64,000 nt of DNA from Halorubrum salsamenti (GTDB lineage: Archaea > Halobacteriota > Halobacteria > Halobacteriales > Haloferacaceae), in contig NZ_VCNL01000005.1 in the NCBI RefSeq assembly GCF_007671685.1, positions 124,001 through 188,000 on the forward strand, given 5' to 3'. The notes beneath the pieces are model-generated. The model saw only the letters and a program-made list of their open reading frames with translations. It searched no databases and was not told where the DNA came from. Below are positions 34,748-43,151 of the stretch, piece by piece. A program made the position numbers and the translations under genes. Position 1 is the first letter of the stretch. Each line of letters opens with the position of its first letter.

Positions 34748-35681
34748 GAACGAGCGTGTAGGTATGGTCTCCGAGCAAACGGCGGCCGATATGTTCGCTC
34801 TGCTTTCGGATGAGAGTCGGGTGGGCATTCTTCGGGCTGTCGCCGTCGCGCAATCTGAGCAAAGTCCGTCGAACTCGGGCTTTACACCGTTGTCGTTCTC
34901 GGACATCTATGAGCGTGTAGAGATCGATAATACGTCGAAACTCTCGTATCACCTTGGGGAACTCGCGGGGACGTATCTTCGGAAGGTCGAGAACGGTTAT
35001 ACGTTCACACACGCTGGTGAACAGATCGTCCGGTTCATCCTTGCGGAGAACTTCAGACAGCCACCAGGTATTGACAGTATCGAGACGGAAGGGATGTGCC
35101 TGTTCTGTGGGGAAACGCAGCTTGAGGCAGGGTTAGACGATCAGTATTTTATGGTGCGGTGTCCGTCCTGTGAGCAGCCAGTGACCGGCTATATCGTGAC
35201 GCCGGCGCAAGCGCGTGCGCGGTCGGGGGCGGCGCTGCTTGAGTCGCTCAAGCGCAAGCAAGCGACGGAGTTCAGTCTCGTTCAAGAGGGGATTTGTCCC
35301 GAGTGTGCTGGTGAGATTCAGACTGAGGTTCTGGATGCGAGTGAGCAGTCGCTGCCTGGTGAGGTACCGGTCTCATATTTCACGATCGATGCGTGTGAGG
35401 CGTGTCTGCGTCGATATAGTGGGCCACTGACGTACAGCGCGGCGTTCCGACCCCCGTCGATCGCGTTTTACTGGGATTACGGTATTGATATTCTGGGGAC
35501 CGGATGGTGGGAACTTCACGGGTATCTTACAGACGGCCGCTGGAGTGCCGAGCAGATTGCAACTGATCCGGCGGAGTATCGAGTCGAATTGCGTCACGAG
35601 GATGCAGTACTTCGAGTGTTCCTTGACGCTGATGCCCGGACCACGCGGACTGAGCGCGTGCGCGGCCGCGATCACGATTGA
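34740..35681 (+). CDS. winged-helix regulator with zinc-ribbon cysteines (DUF7351-like)
   Basis: 313-aa ArsR-type protein. The N-terminal winged helix (ADMFALLSDESRVGILRAVA; KLSYHLGELAGTYL; NGYTFTHAGEQIVR) is followed by two CxxC groups (CLFCGE, CPSCEQP). A second cysteine set follows (CPECAGE, CEACLRRY), suggesting one or two zinc ribbons. The C-terminal about 90 residues form a globular domain with FYWDYGIDILGTGWWE. ATG 34740 overlaps the fragment upstream. Typical haloarchaeal architecture; ligand and targets unknown. A perfect hairpin follows the stop. Confidence 0.8.
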   Translation: MSENERVGMVSEQTAADMFALLSDESRVGILRAVAVAQSEQSPSNSGFTPLSFSDIYERVEIDNTSKLSYHLGELAGTYLRKVENGYTFTHAGEQIVRFILAENFRQPPGIDSIETEGMCLFCGETQLEAGLDDQYFMVRCPSCEQPVTGYIVTPAQARARSGAALLESLKRKQATEFSLVQEGICPECAGEIQTEVLDASEQSLPGEVPVSYFTIDACEACLRRYSGPLTYSAAFRPPSIAFYWDYGIDILGTGWWELHGYLTDGRWSAEQIATDPAEYRVELRHEDAVLRVFLDADARTTRTERVRGRDHD

Positions 35682-35692
35682 GAGATAATCAT

Positions 35693-35717
35693 CAACTATT
35701 TTTCAAAATAGTGGTTG
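35693..35717 (+). terminator. hairpin after the regulator gene
   Basis: CAACTATTTT, two spacer bases, then AAAATAGTGGTTG forms a long stem 12 nt downstream of the stop at 35681. There is no clean T-run, so it may be an RNA end or a processing hairpin. The rest of 35718-35889 is AT-rich and carries a plausible TATA (AATATATCAC, AATATTTATG) for the methyltransferase gene. Confidence 0.45.
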
Positions 35718-35889
35718 AGTCTTTCGGAGCGGTTGTCCCTAATATGCTTCATTATATCGTGATAAGGCCCTCTAATGGGATTTGTTGCTTAACCGTGGTT
35801 TTGAAATCGGTCTGAAAATATATCACTTATTCGATAATATTTATGCGTGGTGTTGCCCTCTCTTAAGATGGAGACAGAGGCGTTCACCC

Positions 35890-36600
35890 ATGACCAACCA
35901 CGACACGATCAAGACGCCGGACTCCCCCCGGCACTCGAAAGACCGCGGAACGGAGTCGTCGAACGACACTCAGATGACCGTCCGGGACATCCAAAACGCC
36001 TACGCGCGCTACGCGACGTGGATCGACCGTCTGGGGTGGTTGAACCGCCTGTTAACTGGGCGATTTCGACGCCGTCAGTTTTCGCAAGCGACGGGACGAG
36101 TACTCGACGTGGCGTGCGGAGCCGGGACGAACTTCCAGTACGTGCCAGAATCAACGGAGATCGTCGGTATCGACATCAGCGAACCGCTGCTAGAACGCGT
36201 CCGATCGGAGCTTGAGACTCTCGAACGAGACGGGACAGTCACACAGATGGACGCGCAGGATCTCGAATTCGAGGACGATAGCTTCGACACCGTCATCTCC
36301 TCGTTTTCGACCTGTACGTTCCCTGACCCCGTCGCAGCGCTTCGAGAGATGGCGCGCGTCTGTCGGCCCGACGGGCAGATTCTGTTGCTCGAACACGGCC
36401 GGAGCGACAATACTCTCATCGCACGGTACCAAGAATGGCGCGCTGACGCTCACTACGAGAAGTCGGGCTGTCGAGTGACCCAAGAGCCTCTCTCGGTGGT
36501 TCGTCGGGCTGGATTATCCGTGGATGAAGCCGAGACCGCACAGCTCGGCCGAATCACCCGAATCGCGTGTGACCCAGTCCTAGACGAGAATAACGAATGA
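35890..36600 (+). CDS. class I SAM-dependent methyltransferase (UbiE-like)
   Basis: 236-aa methyltransferase. Motif I is VLDVACGAGTNFQYVP, the post-I acidic residue lies in EIVGIDISEPLLERV, then MDAQDLEFEDDSFDTVISSF and LREMARVCRPDGQILLLEHG. The substrate is unknown; UbiE/menaquinone-type and generic small-molecule methylation are both possible. ATG 35890 opens an acidic, unstructured N-terminus. Its stop overlaps the hydrolase gene (ATGA), implying co-translation. Confidence 0.85.
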   Translation: MTNHDTIKTPDSPRHSKDRGTESSNDTQMTVRDIQNAYARYATWIDRLGWLNRLLTGRFRRRQFSQATGRVLDVACGAGTNFQYVPESTEIVGIDISEPLLERVRSELETLERDGTVTQMDAQDLEFEDDSFDTVISSFSTCTFPDPVAALREMARVCRPDGQILLLEHGRSDNTLIARYQEWRADAHYEKSGCRVTQEPLSVVRRAGLSVDEAETAQLGRITRIACDPVLDENNE

Positions 36601-37976
36601 AAGACCAGAACCGGAGTCTACGAACCAGCGATAGCGGGTGCGCAACCCGCCGAGCGATTCTCGCTGGACTCGGTACCCTCACTCTTCCCGGACTCGGCAG
36701 TACAACAGGCACAGCGGCCGTCGGTGCGGGGTCTGAGGCTGGAACCCCTTCGTCCACCGAGAATCCGTTTCCTGATGCCGCTGAGCTCGAAGCGTTCGTC
36801 GATGACGTGATGACACAGCGGATCGGAACTACAACGCCAGGGGCGACCGTGGCTATTGTTCGAAGTGACGGTCCCGTCCTCATCAAGGGATACGGCGATG
36901 CTGAGGTGGACTCCGGCACACCGGTTCTGGCACCGAAGACCGCGTTTCGGGTTGGCTCTGTTGGCAAGCTCGTGACGTGGACTGCTGTCATGCAAGGCGT
37001 CGAACGGGGCGTCCTCAACCTCGACGAGAATGTCAACAGGTATCTCGACGATTCTGCGGTTACGATTCCGGAGACCTACGAGGAGCCGGTGACGTTACGA
37101 TACCTCGGAACCCACACCGCTGGGTTCGAGTCAGCAATCGATCCCGACGTTGTCGCTGACCCGGACGCCATCGCGCCGCTGGAAACAGTGCTCGTCGATG
37201 GGATGCCGCGTCGCGTGCGCCCGCCGGGTGAAGTAGTCGGGTACTCGAACTACGGGGCGGCCCTCGCCGGACACATCGTCGCAGAAGTCCACGACACCAC
37301 GTTCGAGGAGTACGTCCAGTCGGAGATCTTCGAGCCGCTCGGTATGACCGATAGCACGTTCGCCCAGCCCGTGCCGGACGGCTATTCCGGAAACCTCGCA
37401 GCAGGCCATCTCCGAGACGGAAACAGCTTCCAGGCCGCTGATACGGTGTACATCAATATGCGCCCGGCGGGGTCGATGACCGCGACGGCACGGGATATGT
37501 CGACATTTATGCGCACACATCTCGATGCCGGTACAGCCGACAACACGCAGATCTTGGAGACAGACACGACACGAGTGATGCACGACCAACACCACGTGCG
37601 GCATCCTGCCGTCACCAACTGGCGGTATGGCTTCCACGAATACGGGAGTCCGTCCGCTGGAGTAATCGGTCATTCAGGCGCGACAGTCCACTTTTCGAGC
37701 CACCTCGTTCTCGCACTCGAAGATGATGTCGGAATCTTCGTGAACTACAACAGCAATAGCAGCGAACAGCCCCCGCCCGGAACCGTGATCGATGAGATCC
37801 TTGCTGCATACGGACTTCAATCACCGTCAATTGAACCATCGCCGACAGTGGAGTCGGGGAGTCAGGAACGCGGTAAACTACCCTACCCTACTCCCTCGGC
37901 GCTACGCGCCTCGGTCCTTGAGGGTAGGGCTTTGATGTGGACTCCCGGCAATCAGTCGCCAGCAATAGGCTGGTAA
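36597..37976 (+). CDS. beta-lactamase-family serine hydrolase, C-terminus replaced by insertion sequence
   Basis: Exported class C beta-lactamase/esterase-like protein. It has a Tat-type signal (ATRRAILAGLGTLTLPGLG), the catalytic Ser-x-x-Lys as SVGK (Ser121, Lys124), the Tyr-Ser-Asn group (VGYSNYGAAL) and the HSG box (GHSGATVHF) replacing KTG. The catalytic domain is complete to about residue 410. From about residue 425 (GKLPYPTPSALRAS) the frame runs into the end of the TnpB element, so the last about 35 residues are not native and the original C-terminus is lost. Coupled to the methyltransferase gene by ATGA. Confidence 0.82.
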   Translation: MKDQNRSLRTSDSGCATRRAILAGLGTLTLPGLGSTTGTAAVGAGSEAGTPSSTENPFPDAAELEAFVDDVMTQRIGTTTPGATVAIVRSDGPVLIKGYGDAEVDSGTPVLAPKTAFRVGSVGKLVTWTAVMQGVERGVLNLDENVNRYLDDSAVTIPETYEEPVTLRYLGTHTAGFESAIDPDVVADPDAIAPLETVLVDGMPRRVRPPGEVVGYSNYGAALAGHIVAEVHDTTFEEYVQSEIFEPLGMTDSTFAQPVPDGYSGNLAAGHLRDGNSFQAADTVYINMRPAGSMTATARDMSTFMRTHLDAGTADNTQILETDTTRVMHDQHHVRHPAVTNWRYGFHEYGSPSAGVIGHSGATVHFSSHLVLALEDDVGIFVNYNSNSSEQPPPGTVIDEILAAYGLQSPSIEPSPTVESGSQERGKLPYPTPSALRASVLEGRALMWTPGNQSPAIGW

Positions 37977-38010
37977 CTCTCACCGTTCAACGTCCCACCA
38001 TTCACACGCA
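37872..38010 (-). ncRNA. putative TnpB guide (omega/reRNA) region
   Basis: In known TnpB elements the guide RNA overlaps the tnpB 3' end and runs to the right end, with the guide read from flanking DNA. Here that is the minus-strand segment past the tnpB stop. Its structured arms (GCCCTACCCTC ... GAGGGAGTAGGG) and inner CGAGGCGCGTAGCGCCGAG-like hairpin are visible. The guide would come from the hydrolase gene just below 37872. Inferred from family knowledge. Confidence 0.45.
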
Positions 38011-39199
38011 CGTCTACTTGTGCGTCTCCGCTCCCCGACTTGGGCGAGGAGCGGAGTTTGTGTTGTCGCTTCCGGGCGTACCGCACGCCAATATTCTTCG
38101 CGGCGTTGTAATCCGCGTTCACTTCATACCCACACTTCTGGCACTCGAACTGTTCCCCGTGGCGGTTGCCGTCGTGCGTGAACCCACAGTCTGTCCGAGA
38201 ACAGCGTTGGGACGTGTGGTTCGGCTCGACTTGCTCCACGGAGACCCCCTGTTCAGGGGCTTTGTAGGAGACGTATTCAAACAGGCGTCGGAACGCCCAG
38301 ACGTGGTGCCACTTCGCCTGTGGAAGCCGCTCTCGAATGTCGCTCAACTCCTCGAACGCGATTACGTCGCAGTCGTGTTCGACGGCTTCCGAGACGAGTT
38401 CGTTGGCGATCGTGTGGATGTACTGCTTCCGCCACGCTTCTTCACGTTTGCCGAGGCGAAGCAGGGCCTTGTGTGCGGCCTGCGTGCCGCGTTGTTGCAT
38501 CTCACCACGTCGCTTCTCGAACTCACGACACCAGTGGTCGTAGTCGTCTCCCTGCCAAAACGTGCCGGTTGAGGACACAGCAAGGCTGTTGACGCCGAGG
38601 TCGATACCGAGGACCGTTTGGTCGGAGTGCCCGGTATCTTCCGAAGCCTCATCGTCACTGTCTATCCGCCGCGTCGAAATGTTGAGGTAGAACTCGTCAG
38701 TGGCCGCGTCGTACCGAAGCGTACTCTCGCGGAACTCGTAGTTCTCGGAGAGTACGTACCGCTCGTAGGGCGTCGGACTGTCTGCCGGGAGAACGAACGA
38801 CGGTTCGACTCGGCCCTCAACAGTTGCCAACGACACCTTGTTCCGGTAGAACGTCGCGCTCCGCGTGTCGTAGTCCATCGTTTCAGCGGTGAACGTCGGT
38901 TGAGAGACACGCTGTCCCTTTTTCCACCGTTCGACACACGCTTTGACGGCTTCGACAGCGCGTTTGATAGCGGCTTGAACAAGTTGGGCCTGTAGGTCTG
39001 TCTCCTCTCGAAGTTCGGCGTAGAGCGCGTCACGAACCTCTCGCTTGTTGGTCTTACACTCAGTGTAGGAGGTGTCGGACCAACAGTAGTCGGCGGTTCG
39101 GTTCGCGCAGTACAGGTATTGCTCGGCGGTTCGGTGGAGTGCGTCGCGTTGCTCCTCGGAAACGGCGAGTTTCACGACGGCGGTTCGACGCACGTCCAT
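37952..39199 (-). CDS. tnpB: TnpB RNA-guided transposon nuclease
   Basis: 415-aa OrfB/TnpB. The RuvC residues are all present: GIDLGVNSLAVSS (Asp), VIAFEELSDI (Glu) and VNADYNAAKNIG (Asp). The zinc ribbon is SQRCSRTDCGF...FECQKCGYE. The N-terminal REC-like part (VKLAVSEEQRDALHRTAEQY; WKKGQRVSQPTF) is intact, so the nuclease looks functional. TnpB cuts DNA guided by an RNA from its own element end and is the ancestor of Cas12. ATG 39199 preferred to GTG 39214. No frameshift. Confidence 0.93.
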   Translation of the reverse strand: MDVRRTAVVKLAVSEEQRDALHRTAEQYLYCANRTADYCWSDTSYTECKTNKREVRDALYAELREETDLQAQLVQAAIKRAVEAVKACVERWKKGQRVSQPTFTAETMDYDTRSATFYRNKVSLATVEGRVEPSFVLPADSPTPYERYVLSENYEFRESTLRYDAATDEFYLNISTRRIDSDDEASEDTGHSDQTVLGIDLGVNSLAVSSTGTFWQGDDYDHWCREFEKRRGEMQQRGTQAAHKALLRLGKREEAWRKQYIHTIANELVSEAVEHDCDVIAFEELSDIRERLPQAKWHHVWAFRRLFEYVSYKAPEQGVSVEQVEPNHTSQRCSRTDCGFTHDGNRHGEQFECQKCGYEVNADYNAAKNIGVRYARKRQHKLRSSPKSGSGDAQVDVRVNGGTLNGESYQPIAGD

Positions 39200-39301
39200 A
39201 GCTTCAGAGAGCACTCGACGGTACTTATACGCTTGGGAGTCGGTCGGTCAGGGTGTGGCGGTTGTGTCGTCCCATGTCGGTTTCCTCCCCGACCTACTCG
39301 C

Positions 39302-39550
39302 TCACTCCGTTCGCTCCTTGAGGTCGGGGGCTCCACCTCGAAAATGCTGAATGTCGCTCCCGTTCGTCCATCTTACCGTCCCCCCGAACTCTATCGTCGC
39401 GGTCTTCGGCTCGAAGGTGTGGTTGTCGGGCATCGTGACGGTCTGGCTCGACGATGCCTGCCCACTCAAACAGCCAGCGGTGCTGAGGGTCGCCAGGGTA
39501 CCGGCGCCGAGTCGCAATACCGTTCGCCGATTGGATGGCTCACGTGACAT
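39302..39550 (-). pseudogene. halocyanin gene truncated by the TnpB element
   Basis: Tat lipoprotein start (SNRRTVLRLGAG, lipobox STAGC) followed by TVTMPDNHTFEPKTATIEFG and VRWTNGSDIQH, the beginning of a blue-copper halocyanin domain. After DIQHF the frame enters element sequence and stops. The copper-binding Cys-His-Met region is lost, so the product cannot bind copper. The intact gene would have been an electron carrier at the membrane face, close to the copper oxidase operon. Confidence 0.8.
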
Positions 39551-39574
39551 TGTACCAGGATCGGGCAGTACCTA

Positions 39575-40825
39575 TTAGAGCACCACGAGGAGGTCGGTCA
39601 CGTACATGACACCGAGACCGAGCAGGAACGCGAGCAGATTCGTTGCGCTGGCCACACGACCGCCAGCGTCCCGAACCATTCGCGCGATCTCCCAGTTGAC
39701 CTGCAGGATTGCACCAACCCCGATAGCGAGGAAGAAGGCACCGATCGTCGGCGAATACGCCAGACTCCCGATCCAGCCACCGAGGATGACGGGTGCGCCG
39801 GCGATGACGCCGAGCGCGGCGAAGTGTTTGATCGACGGGCGTTCTCCGCGGGCGACCGGCGCGACGACCGCCGGGCCTTCCGTCACGTTATGGAGCATGA
39901 ACCCGATCACGAGGAACGCGCCGAGAGACACACGCCCGAGTGCGAACGAACTCCCGATAGCAAGCCCCTCCGCGAGGTTGTGCAGGCCGATCCCGACCGC
40001 GACCAAATAGGCGATCCAGAGACCGCTACTCGCCCGGCTATCACCACCGGCGACACGGCCCTCACGCCACGCACTGATCGCCTGGACCAGGAGGAGTGCA
40101 CCAAAGATCCCGAAGACGACCAGAAGGTTGCCTTCGTAGGCGCCCGGAACCCGCTCGGCGAGTTCGAACGCCTCGAACCCGGCATCGAACGCCAAGAAGC
40201 CGAGTACGCCGGCCGCGAACACGAGCACGGCGTGCAGCCACCGGTCGCTCATCGTCTTGATGTAGGGGAACCACAGCATTCCGAGTGCGACGGGGATGAC
40301 GCCGACGAACAGCCCGATGACTGCAAGCGTTCCGAGTAGACTGAGGCTGAAGCCGGGCGACTGACTCGGCGCGACGATCGTGTTGTGGAACGTCGCTCCG
40401 TCAGAGAGTACGAGAGCGACCTCGAGGTCCCACCCCGGATTCCAGTGATACGGGACCACGACCTGTGCGCTTTCCATCGGGGCGAGCGTCTGGTCACCAC
40501 CGGCTCCGTCGACCCGGAAATCCCAGTACGCTTCGTCGACGAGGACCTGTGATATCGTGACGGATTCGGGCCCGTTGTTCGTCACGTGCAACACGACCGT
40601 GTCGTCGCTCGGAAGCGTCGTGTGCGTGACCGTTACGTCCGGAAGCGGTGCGCCGCTCTGAACGCCGGCGAGCGGTGACGTGAACGCGAACACGCCTAGG
40701 ACGAGCACGAGCAACACGATCGGAAGTAGCGCACTGACCCATCGCGGTAGTCCGAACGGCTGTGCGATCTCGTTCTCGGCTGGTACGCCACCGTCCGCCG
40801 TCGGGGGTTGTGTCTTGTCCGTCAT
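39575..40825 (-). CDS. ZIP-family metal transporter with extracellular Ig-like insertion
   Basis: 416 aa. After one N-terminal span (about residues 28-50), an exposed beta-rich domain of about 100 residues resembles CARDB/Ig-like folds (DVTVTHTTLPSDDTVVLHVT, VLVDEAYWDF). The rest is a ZIP permease: His/Glu metal motifs HNLAEGLAIGSSFALG and HNVTEGPAVVAP in adjacent spans are the ZIP binuclear site. The stop of the multicopper oxidase is one base upstream, so they form an operon. Direction (uptake) and metal are inferred from family only. Confidence 0.85.
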   Translation of the reverse strand: MTDKTQPPTADGGVPAENEIAQPFGLPRWVSALLPIVLLVLVLGVFAFTSPLAGVQSGAPLPDVTVTHTTLPSDDTVVLHVTNNGPESVTISQVLVDEAYWDFRVDGAGGDQTLAPMESAQVVVPYHWNPGWDLEVALVLSDGATFHNTIVAPSQSPGFSLSLLGTLAVIGLFVGVIPVALGMLWFPYIKTMSDRWLHAVLVFAAGVLGFLAFDAGFEAFELAERVPGAYEGNLLVVFGIFGALLLVQAISAWREGRVAGGDSRASSGLWIAYLVAVGIGLHNLAEGLAIGSSFALGRVSLGAFLVIGFMLHNVTEGPAVVAPVARGERPSIKHFAALGVIAGAPVILGGWIGSLAYSPTIGAFFLAIGVGAILQVNWEIARMVRDAGGRVASATNLLAFLLGLGVMYVTDLLVVL

Positions 40826-40826
40826 G

Positions 40827-42086
40827 TTAGATCACCTCGAAGAAGCTCATCCAACCGAGTTCGGCGAACTCCGACTGATGCGCGTGGAACATGTACAGCC
40901 CGGCCTCGTGGTCCGAGTAATCGGTCTCGACGATCCCACGCTGCGCCTGCGTCTGCATGACCGTGTCCACGGTCTTGCGCGTCGGCGTCAGCGTCGTTCC
41001 GTGGTCGTAGTAGTCGAAGAACTGCGAGTGCGTGTGGAACGAATTGATGAGGTCGAACTCCGTGGCGTTGGCGAGATACACGCGCTGGCGTTCGGTCTTG
41101 TCGATCTGTATGGGACGTTTCGTCTCGCCCGCCGCCCAGTTACCGTTGCCGTCGGTGCTACCGACCCCGTAGCCGAACGCCCGCGTGTTCACCGCGTAGA
41201 CCTCGTTGCCGCCGTCGAAGTCGGTGTCGAACGAGTTCATCACCATCACCATCTCGTTGACGGCGTCGTTTTCGGCGTACTCGTGATTCCGGCTCTTCGC
41301 TTCGTCGACGAACTGCGTCCGCAGGTCGTCGGTAATCGGGCCGGGGTAGTTGACGTAGTCGCGTGGGTTCTCCCTGACGCGTTCGGGGTCCGGATCGACG
41401 ATGATCGTCCCGTAGAGTCCCCGGTGGATGTGTTCTTTCAGCGGGAGCGAATGGCAGTGATAGAAGTGCGTGCCCGCGGGCTGGGCGATCCACTCGTAGG
41501 TGAAGGACTCTCCCGTATCGAGGACGCCCGGTCCGTTCTGGGGGATTCCATCCATTCGCGGGTTGAGATTCTTCAGGTGCGGATGGATCGTGTGCGCGTG
41601 ACGTCCCAGATTCGTGAACTTGATCCGGAGTAGGTCACCCTCGACGGCACGGATGGTAGGACCCGGTACCTGGCCGTTGTACGCCCACGCCTGGAACTCG
41701 ATGCCCGGCGCGATGGCAATCGTCGTGTCGACGGCGGTCAACTCGAACTCCCGAACGGTTCGGCCATCCTCCTCGTAGACCCGCTGGGGAACGTTATCCT
41801 GTCCGCCGTCTCCGGTGTTGAACGCGGTGAGAAACTCGTGAGGGTCGAAATCCAGATCTTGGTATTCGCCCACCGTACCGAAGTTACCGTGTGCATCTCC
41901 GTCTTCGTGGTCGGGCGACGCACCCGCTCGCGTACTGCCGAGTCCGACTGCAGCACTCCCGGCGACACCGAGACTGCCGAGTACCGTACGACGACTGACG
42001 CTCGTTTCACCGGTGAGTGAGTCGATCAGTCGCTGTTCGAGCCGTTCTGTGACGTCCGCCGCACTATCGTAATCTACCGATGGCAT
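40827..42086 (-). CDS. two-domain multicopper oxidase, Tat-exported
   Basis: 419 aa, Tat signal VSRRTVLGSLGVAGSAAVG. Four His-x-His groups expected for a trinuclear copper site are visible: HTIHPH, HFYHCHS, HTHSQF and HAHQSEF. The Cys of HFYHCHS with the following LPLKEHIH gives a type 1 site in domain 1; domain 2 lacks a Cys. This fits a two-domain laccase-like oxidase with T1 copper in domain 1, not nitrite reductase NirK. It probably oxidises a metal ion or phenolic donor with O2 outside the cell. Cotranscribed with a ZIP transporter. A palindromic operator lies upstream. Confidence 0.85.
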   Translation of the reverse strand: MPSVDYDSAADVTERLEQRLIDSLTGETSVSRRTVLGSLGVAGSAAVGLGSTRAGASPDHEDGDAHGNFGTVGEYQDLDFDPHEFLTAFNTGDGGQDNVPQRVYEEDGRTVREFELTAVDTTIAIAPGIEFQAWAYNGQVPGPTIRAVEGDLLRIKFTNLGRHAHTIHPHLKNLNPRMDGIPQNGPGVLDTGESFTYEWIAQPAGTHFYHCHSLPLKEHIHRGLYGTIIVDPDPERVRENPRDYVNYPGPITDDLRTQFVDEAKSRNHEYAENDAVNEMVMVMNSFDTDFDGGNEVYAVNTRAFGYGVGSTDGNGNWAAGETKRPIQIDKTERQRVYLANATEFDLINSFHTHSQFFDYYDHGTTLTPTRKTVDTVMQTQAQRGIVETDYSDHEAGLYMFHAHQSEFAELGWMSFFEVI

Positions 42087-42140
42087 GATCTCCTCCGCTG
42101 GGTGGGCCTTCGGATACTCATATGCGCTAGTTGGCTCACC

Positions 42141-42184
42141 AAATATATAAATTAGACGTGTCTAAACTTAGAGTGAGTCTAAAC
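42141..42184 (-). promoter_or_regulatory. multicopper oxidase promoter with TTAGAC/GTCTAA palindrome
   Basis: TTAGAC-GT-GTCTAA (42152-42165) abuts the TATA-like ATTTATATATTT (minus strand, 42141-42152). A further GAGTCTAAAC follows at 42175-42184. The half-site GTTTAGACAC is identical to that of the metal-ATPase promoter at 32501. Position next to TATA/BRE suits control of initiation by a metal- or redox-sensing regulator (inference). Confidence 0.6.
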
Positions 42185-42223
42185 TAATGACAGAGGTGAA
42201 ACAATTCAAACCACCAGGCGTTC

Positions 42224-42487
42224 AACACTGAGCGGGTCGTAGAGGCGATCTTCACCGCCAATATCCCGGTGGTCACTGCGATCGGACACACTGATGACTG
42301 GCAAATCGTAGCTCCGGCCGTGGATGTCGCGACGATCACGCCGACCGCCGGCAAGTGTATCCGGGACTCCCGCCAAGAGTCCCTTGCGGGTGAGATCGAG
42401 CCGCTGGAGCGACAGCTTGACGCCGCGTACGAGACTTCCCAGCAGGAGCACGAACCACGAACAGGAACTCGTCGAAGCAGGCGATGA
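42224..42487 (+). pseudogene. exonuclease VII large subunit (XseA) fragment
   Basis: The reading frame NTERVVEAIFTANIPVVTAI-GHTDDW continues through VDVATITPTA and EIEPLERQLDAAYETSQQEH. This matches the middle/C-terminal catalytic part of XseA (compare the family's VISAVGHETD and APTPSAAA segments). Start, N-terminal OB domain and the end are missing. Relic only. Confidence 0.7.
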
Positions 42488-42515
42488 GGCGACCGCACCG
42501 AGGGCATTCGTGCGA

Positions 42516-43151
42516 TCAGCTGGCTATCGGCTCCTGTAATGCCTCCTCGATCGGCTCCTCGCCGGCCGCGAGTTCAAACGTTTCGCCGTGCGTGCTCTCG
42601 ATCCCGAGCGTCGCGACCAGCGTCCGGGCGACATCCTCGCGCGGGATCTCGACATCGCCCCGATCAAGATCGGTGCCGGTTCTGATTCTCTCGGTTCCGC
42701 CCTCGTTCGTCAGTGGCCCGGGCCGGATGATCGTGTCCGTCAGATCGCTCTCCCGAAGGTACTCGTCGGCCTCGGCCTTCGCTCGGAGGTACTCTCGCAG
42801 CGCTTCCGGGCTGTTCTCGGGTCGATCAGCGTTGATTGAGCTGAGCATCACGAACCGATCGATACCCTCGGCTACGGCCTCGTCGATGAGGTTGATTGCA
42901 CCGTCGCGGTCGACACCCCACACGTCCTCGCCGCCCGACCCGGCGGCGAAAATGACCGCGTCGATTCCCTCAACGGCATGCGAGACATCTGCGGTCAGAT
43001 CCGCAACGACCGGCTCGGCGCCCAGGTCCTCAATGTCCTGCGCTTGCGACTCCGCGCGAATCATCCCCCGAACATCGTGGTCGCTCTCGGCGAGGATGCG
43101 GGTCGCATGTTGGCCGACCTGTCCGTGTGAACCGGCGACGAGCACGTTCAT
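42516..43151 (-). CDS. NAD(P)-binding atypical SDR (NmrA-like) protein
   Basis: 211-aa Rossmann-fold protein. The nucleotide loop is MNVLVAGSHGQVGQHATRIL (GxxGxxG). It is followed by PVVADLTADVSHAVEGIDAV, SSINADRPENSPEALREYLR-AKAEADEYL (a Lys where YxxxK is expected, with Tyr earlier) and TIIRPGPLTNEGGTER. This matches the short NAD(P)H-binding/NmrA-like group, often redox sensors or quinone/epimerase-type enzymes. Substrate unknown. Start ATG 43151. Single gene. Confidence 0.85.
   Translation of the reverse strand: MNVLVAGSHGQVGQHATRILAESDHDVRGMIRAESQAQDIEDLGAEPVVADLTADVSHAVEGIDAVIFAAGSGGEDVWGVDRDGAINLIDEAVAEGIDRFVMLSSINADRPENSPEALREYLRAKAEADEYLRESDLTDTIIRPGPLTNEGGTERIRTGTDLDRGDVEIPREDVARTLVATLGIESTHGETFELAAGEEPIEEALQEPIAS

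Larger units (their letters stand above)
37872..39345 (-). mobile_element. TnpB-only IS200/IS605-type element
   Basis: About 1.47-kb element with one gene (tnpB) and no TnpA. The left part (37875-37935, plus strand) holds CTACCCTACTCCCTC and GAGGGTAGGG arms around a smaller CGAGG...CCTCGG hairpin. The right part (about 39290-39335) holds CCCCGACCTACTCG and GAGGTCGGGG arms. Such subterminal hairpins mark IS200/605 ends. Exact boundaries are uncertain by a few bases. It separates a truncated hydrolase gene from a truncated halocyanin gene. Confidence 0.8.

Noticed and set aside
40827-42086. Copper nitrite reductase NirK to complete denitrification with nar
   Set aside because: The sequence has HFYHCHS and four His-x-His groups, as in multicopper oxidases. 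NirK has a single-His type 2 site and an HCAPPG-type type 1 segment.
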